A stretch of DNA of 41,532 bases. It comes from DATHRK01 sp035513295. Lineage in GTDB: Bacteria > Gemmatimonadota > Gemmatimonadetes > Longimicrobiales > RSA9. The stretch spans positions 1 through 41,532 of the forward strand of contig DATKCH010000093.1 in NCBI GenBank assembly GCA_035513295.1. The letters are read 5' to 3'. Below, piece by piece: positions 39,003-41,532 of the stretch. The first letter of the stretch is position 1; every line of letters starts with the position of its first letter. Below the pieces are notes generated by a model, which searched no databases, was not told the DNA's origin, and was given only the letters and a program-made list of their open reading frames with translations. The position numbers were made by a program, and so were the translations under genes.

Positions 39003-40505
39003 CTAACCGCTCGTCTCGGCCAGGCGGCGGCCGACGGCGGCCTCCAGCGCGGCCAGCGCGGCGTGGAAGTCGTACAGCGCGTTGAGGTAGTTGCGGTCCG
39101 CCTGCGCGCGCAGCGTCTCGGCGTTGAGCAGGTCGACGAAACTGGTGGCGCCGAGCCGGTACCGCTCGCGCTCGAGACGGAGCTGCTCGGCGGACTGCTC
39201 GCGGTTCTGCTCCTCGATCGCGACGATCCGCCGCGCCGTGAGCAGCGTCTCGTGCGCGGACACGACGTCCGTGCGGAGCTGCAGCTCCTGCGCGCGCACT
39301 CGGTGGCGCGCGTCGCGGGCGTTCGCCTGCGCCTGCTCCACCCGCTGCTTCTGCGCGAAGCCCTGGAAGAGCGGCAGGCTCACCTGGAGGCGGGCCTCGA
39401 GCGGCTGGGACGTGTAGTCGAACGGGAAGGCGTTGTTGGCCGAGCGCAGAGCCTCCTCGTCGGCGCCGGTGAACGACAGCGCGGTACAGTCCAGCGGGAA
39501 GCCGCTCAGGGGCTGCGTGAGTCCGTCGTTGATGGCGTTGAAGAGCAGACAGCTCTCGCGATTGTTCGCGGCGCTGCTGCGGGCGTCCGAGATCAGCGCA
39601 GCCGGGTCGGTCGCCTCGCGGGCGAACCCCGACCAGCGGACGCTGACGTCGAACGAGGGCAGGAATCCGCTCTGCGCCGAGCGCACCGACATGCGGGACG
39701 CGTCGTGCCGTGCGCGCGTCGCCCGCAGCGTCGGGTTCGCGTCGACCGCCCAGTCCGTGAGCTGCTCCGCGCTCCACGTCGGCTCGAACACCTCGAACGA
39801 CGTGGTCAGTTCCGTGTCCAGATCCAGGTTCACGCCGAGCTGCTGGGACAGGCGCAGCTTCTCGGTCTTGACGAGGTTGCGCGCGCGCTCCACCTCGACC
39901 TCGGCGCGCCCCCGCTCGACCTCCGCCTGCATGCGCTCCAGCGGAATCGCCGCCCCGACTTCCACCCGGGCGCGCGCGAGCGCCAGGTTCTGCTCGGCGC
40001 GTCCCAGCTCCTGCTCGGCCAGTTCGAGCCCGTCACGCGCGCGCAATGCGGCGATGTACTGCTGCGTGACGGTCGACACGAGCTGGAACCGCGACGCGTC
40101 CGTCTCGGCGGTCGTCGCGCGCTGGTCCGCGCGCGCCTGGCCCACGCCGAAGAACGTGGCGCCGTTGATCCCCATGCGCAGCGCCAGGGAATAGTCGCTG
40201 ATCAGGAACGACGGGGTCTCCCCGAGGCTCACGCCTCCGAAGCGGTTGTCCCCCGAGCCCTGGTAGTTGAAGCCGGAAAAGACGTCCGCCCTCGGCAGAA
40301 ACGCTCCGTACGCGGCGCGCACCCCCCACGCGGCGGCGTCCTCGTTGTTCTGGACCGACAGGTGGTCGGGGTTGTTGAGGATGGCGATCGAAATCGCCTG
40401 GTCGAGGCCGAGCGCCGAGTCCGGCTGCTGGGCGCGCGCCTCGGCGGCGAAAAGTGCGAAACAGCAGATCGCGGCCGCCCAACGGGTCGCGGCGGATTCC
40501 AACAC
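39003..40505 (-). CDS. tolC: TolC-family outer membrane efflux protein
   Basis: 500 residues from the GTG at 40505, preceded by AGGAG with an eight-base gap. This start gives a normal signal peptide (about 1-25, cleavage near ARA-QQ), whereas the ATG at 40595 would put a 30-residue charged leader in front. Two OEP repeats, about 35-225 and 265-490, each with a long helical hairpin (AEQELGRAEQNLALARARVEVGAA-like segments). Between them a two-cysteine insertion (about 340-375, ESCLLF to PLDCTAL) could form a disulfide in an exposed loop. First gene of the exporter operon, with a palindrome at its promoter. Confidence 0.92.
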   Translation of the reverse strand: MLESAATRWAAAICCFALFAAEARAQQPDSALGLDQAISIAILNNPDHLSVQNNEDAAAWGVRAAYGAFLPRADVFSGFNYQGSGDNRFGGVSLGETPSFLISDYSLALRMGINGATFFGVGQARADQRATTAETDASRFQLVSTVTQQYIAALRARDGLELAEQELGRAEQNLALARARVEVGAAIPLERMQAEVERGRAEVEVERARNLVKTEKLRLSQQLGVNLDLDTELTTSFEVFEPTWSAEQLTDWAVDANPTLRATRARHDASRMSVRSAQSGFLPSFDVSVRWSGFAREATDPAALISDARSSAANNRESCLLFNAINDGLTQPLSGFPLDCTALSFTGADEEALRSANNAFPFDYTSQPLEARLQVSLPLFQGFAQKQRVEQAQANARDARHRVRAQELQLRTDVVSAHETLLTARRIVAIEEQNREQSAEQLRLERERYRLGATSFVDLLNAETLRAQADRNYLNALYDFHAALAALEAAVGRRLAETSG

Positions 40506-40546
40506 GGCGACTGCTCCTGGCTGCTGTGAAAAAGCTCGTTCGCGTT

Positions 40547-40586
40547 CCCGTGTACAGAGTACGCGGGCGGCGGTGGTCGGTTTCAA
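40547..40586 (-). promoter_or_regulatory. Operator-like palindrome and possible promoter before tolC
   Basis: Nine-base arms CCCGTGTAC (40547-40555) and GTACGCGGG (40559-40567) around AGA, one mismatch. On the minus strand a TTGAAA -35 (40586-40581) and TACTCT -10 (40561-40556, 19-base spacer, long) overlap it. A TetR-type repressor site is the usual meaning of such a palindrome on an efflux promoter. No regulator gene is in the window. Confidence 0.4.
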
Positions 40587-40736
40587 ACTAACCATACGCG
40601 CCGGAGCCGGCTCTCCTTCACACGAAGGAATCTCGACCCTTGAACGGTGCCGAGACGCCGGGCGCCGCGCGGCGCCGATACCGGATGGCGGGAGTGGACC
40701 GGTCGGTTGGGATGGAAAGCGGCGGGCGCGCGCCCG

Positions 40737-41441
40737 CTACGGCAGGTCGACCCGCACGGCGGCGAAGTTCAGGTCCGGGATCTCCACCCGGAGCAGCCTG
40801 CCCGATCCGTCGACGTAGACGTGACGCAGTGGTCCTTCGCTGAACTCCACGACGAGGTGGGTCGCGTTCACGGTCGATCCCCCCGCCTCCACGCTGGCGC
40901 GCCCCGCGTTGCGGACGCTGGCCGAAATCTGCCGGCTGCGTCGGGGCACGATGACCGGCACGCTGAAGTCTCCGGCCGCGCCGCGCCCGGCGATGAAGTA
41001 GTGATGATGCGCGATCCCGTCATCGATCACGACCGCGCCCTCGCCGGCCAGGTACTCGCGCATCATCTCGCCCGCCGAGGACGTGATGCGCGCGCTGAAC
41101 CTGCCTCCGGTGACGCGGCCCGTGATCCGTTCGCGTTCGTCGCCCCGGACCTCGAGCTGGTAGCTGGACGGCCGCAGCGCCGGACCGTTGACCTGCAGGT
41201 TGGAGGTGACCTCCCCCGCGGCGCCGGGATCGCTCCGCACGACCCGCCCCTGCGCGATCGTCACCGCGGCGTCGCCCTCGCCGGCACGCCGGATCGAGAA
41301 GGTTTCGCGGCCGACTTCGCGCCCCCCGACCAGAAGGCGGAAGGTGCCGTCATCGATCCTGGTGTCCTGAGCGGATACCCCCTCGGCGGACCAGACCAGG
41401 CCCGCGGCGGCGAGCATGAGGACCAGGTTGCGTCGAGTCAT
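40737..41441 (-). CDS. Secreted protein of unknown function, beta-rich
   Basis: 234 residues from the ATG at 41441, with AGGGAG eight bases upstream. Signal peptide about 1-25 (cleavage near VSA-QDT). The mature part opens FRLLVGGREVGRETFSI, continues with alternating strands including SYQLEVRGDERERITGRVTGG and HLVVEFSEGPLRHVYVDGSGRLLRVEIPDLNFAAVRV (quoted in part). This reads like an uncharacterised DUF3108/DUF6134-like lipid- or envelope-binding beta fold, but I cannot confirm the family. Same strand as tolC but 231 bases upstream of it; own transcription unit likely. Confidence 0.7.
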   Translation of the reverse strand: MTRRNLVLMLAAAGLVWSAEGVSAQDTRIDDGTFRLLVGGREVGRETFSIRRAGEGDAAVTIAQGRVVRSDPGAAGEVTSNLQVNGPALRPSSYQLEVRGDERERITGRVTGGRFSARITSSAGEMMREYLAGEGAVVIDDGIAHHHYFIAGRGAAGDFSVPVIVPRRSRQISASVRNAGRASVEAGGSTVNATHLVVEFSEGPLRHVYVDGSGRLLRVEIPDLNFAAVRVDLP

Positions 41442-41532
41442 GTTTTCGGCTCCCTGCCATTGCGGCTCGTTCGGCATCTCCTGCGGAGGTCTACCCTCAG
41501 CTGCGCACGCACGATCCCGCAAGATCCCGTCC

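Noticed and set aside
1..41532. CRISPR arrays, insertion sequences, prophage or attachment sites
   Set aside because: No regularly spaced repeats, transposase, integrase or phage structural genes were seen anywhere in the window.

Overview
The window is GC-rich (roughly 70 percent by eye), densely coded, and uses many GTG and TTG starts and 1- to 4-base gene overlaps. It looks like chromosomal core sequence of a Gram-negative bacterium with an outer membrane: a polysaccharide export protein, a TolC channel, a MacAB-type exporter and SPOR domains are present. Gemmatimonadota is my best guess. The reasons are the MglA/MglB pair, a BshB1-like deacetylase, a DUF2232 protein between rpsR and rplI, and the general gene style. 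No marker in the window proves the phylum. I see no insertion sequence, prophage, CRISPR array, tRNA or rRNA. One small SRP RNA gene (ffs) is present.

Layout. 1-1370: a polysaccharide-export (SLBB) protein converges on, and overlaps, a degenerate receiver-like protein. 1319-5887: a clear promoter, then prs, rplY (CTC form), pth, a terminator-like hairpin, and a membrane pyrophosphatase. 5905-9903: an M20 metallohydrolase, ychF, a GerMN-like lipoprotein, a HAD-IIA phosphatase, and a small zinc-ribbon gene on the minus strand. 10147-12543: rpsF, rpsR, DUF2232, rplI, rsfS. 12565-17672: a strong promoter drives a SPOR protein with a degenerate MinD/BY-kinase-like domain, overlapped by smc, whose hinge is short. 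17746-19709: DAHP synthase, yraN, and a convergent CoA-binding protein. 19736-22835: ffs, dnaX, ybaB, recR, the classical order. 22850-27025: a small membrane protein, mglB, mglA, a pgsA-like gene, cinA, and a lysophospholipase-like hydrolase, nearly all touching. 27156-29248: grpE, dnaJ, and a small unknown gene. 29265-31552 (minus): a cysteine desulfurase and mnmA, a tRNA thiolation pair. 31693-33512: a HIRAN-like protein, a 614-base stretch with a paired palindrome and a possible 31-residue membrane protein, and an NGP-repeat DUF4097-like protein. 33576-40505 (minus): tolC, macA-like, macB-like ATPase, two permeases, and a BshB1-like deacetylase as one transcription unit. 40737-41441 (minus): a secreted protein of unknown function.

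The genes group by job. Nucleotide precursor supply and translation: prs, rplY, pth, ychF, rpsF/rpsR/rplI/rsfS. Chromosome maintenance: smc, dnaX, ybaB, recR. Envelope and polarity: SPOR protein, mglAB, pgsA. Protein folding: grpE, dnaJ. tRNA sulfur transfer: desulfurase and mnmA. Export: the tolC-mac operon. Most of it is ordinary core genome. The points most worth a second look are the double palindrome enclosed by an 8-bp inverted repeat after the HIRAN-like gene (32075-32141), the short SMC hinge, and the Walker-less MinD-like domain tethered to two SPOR domains. I found no clear evidence of a complete new defence or mobile system.
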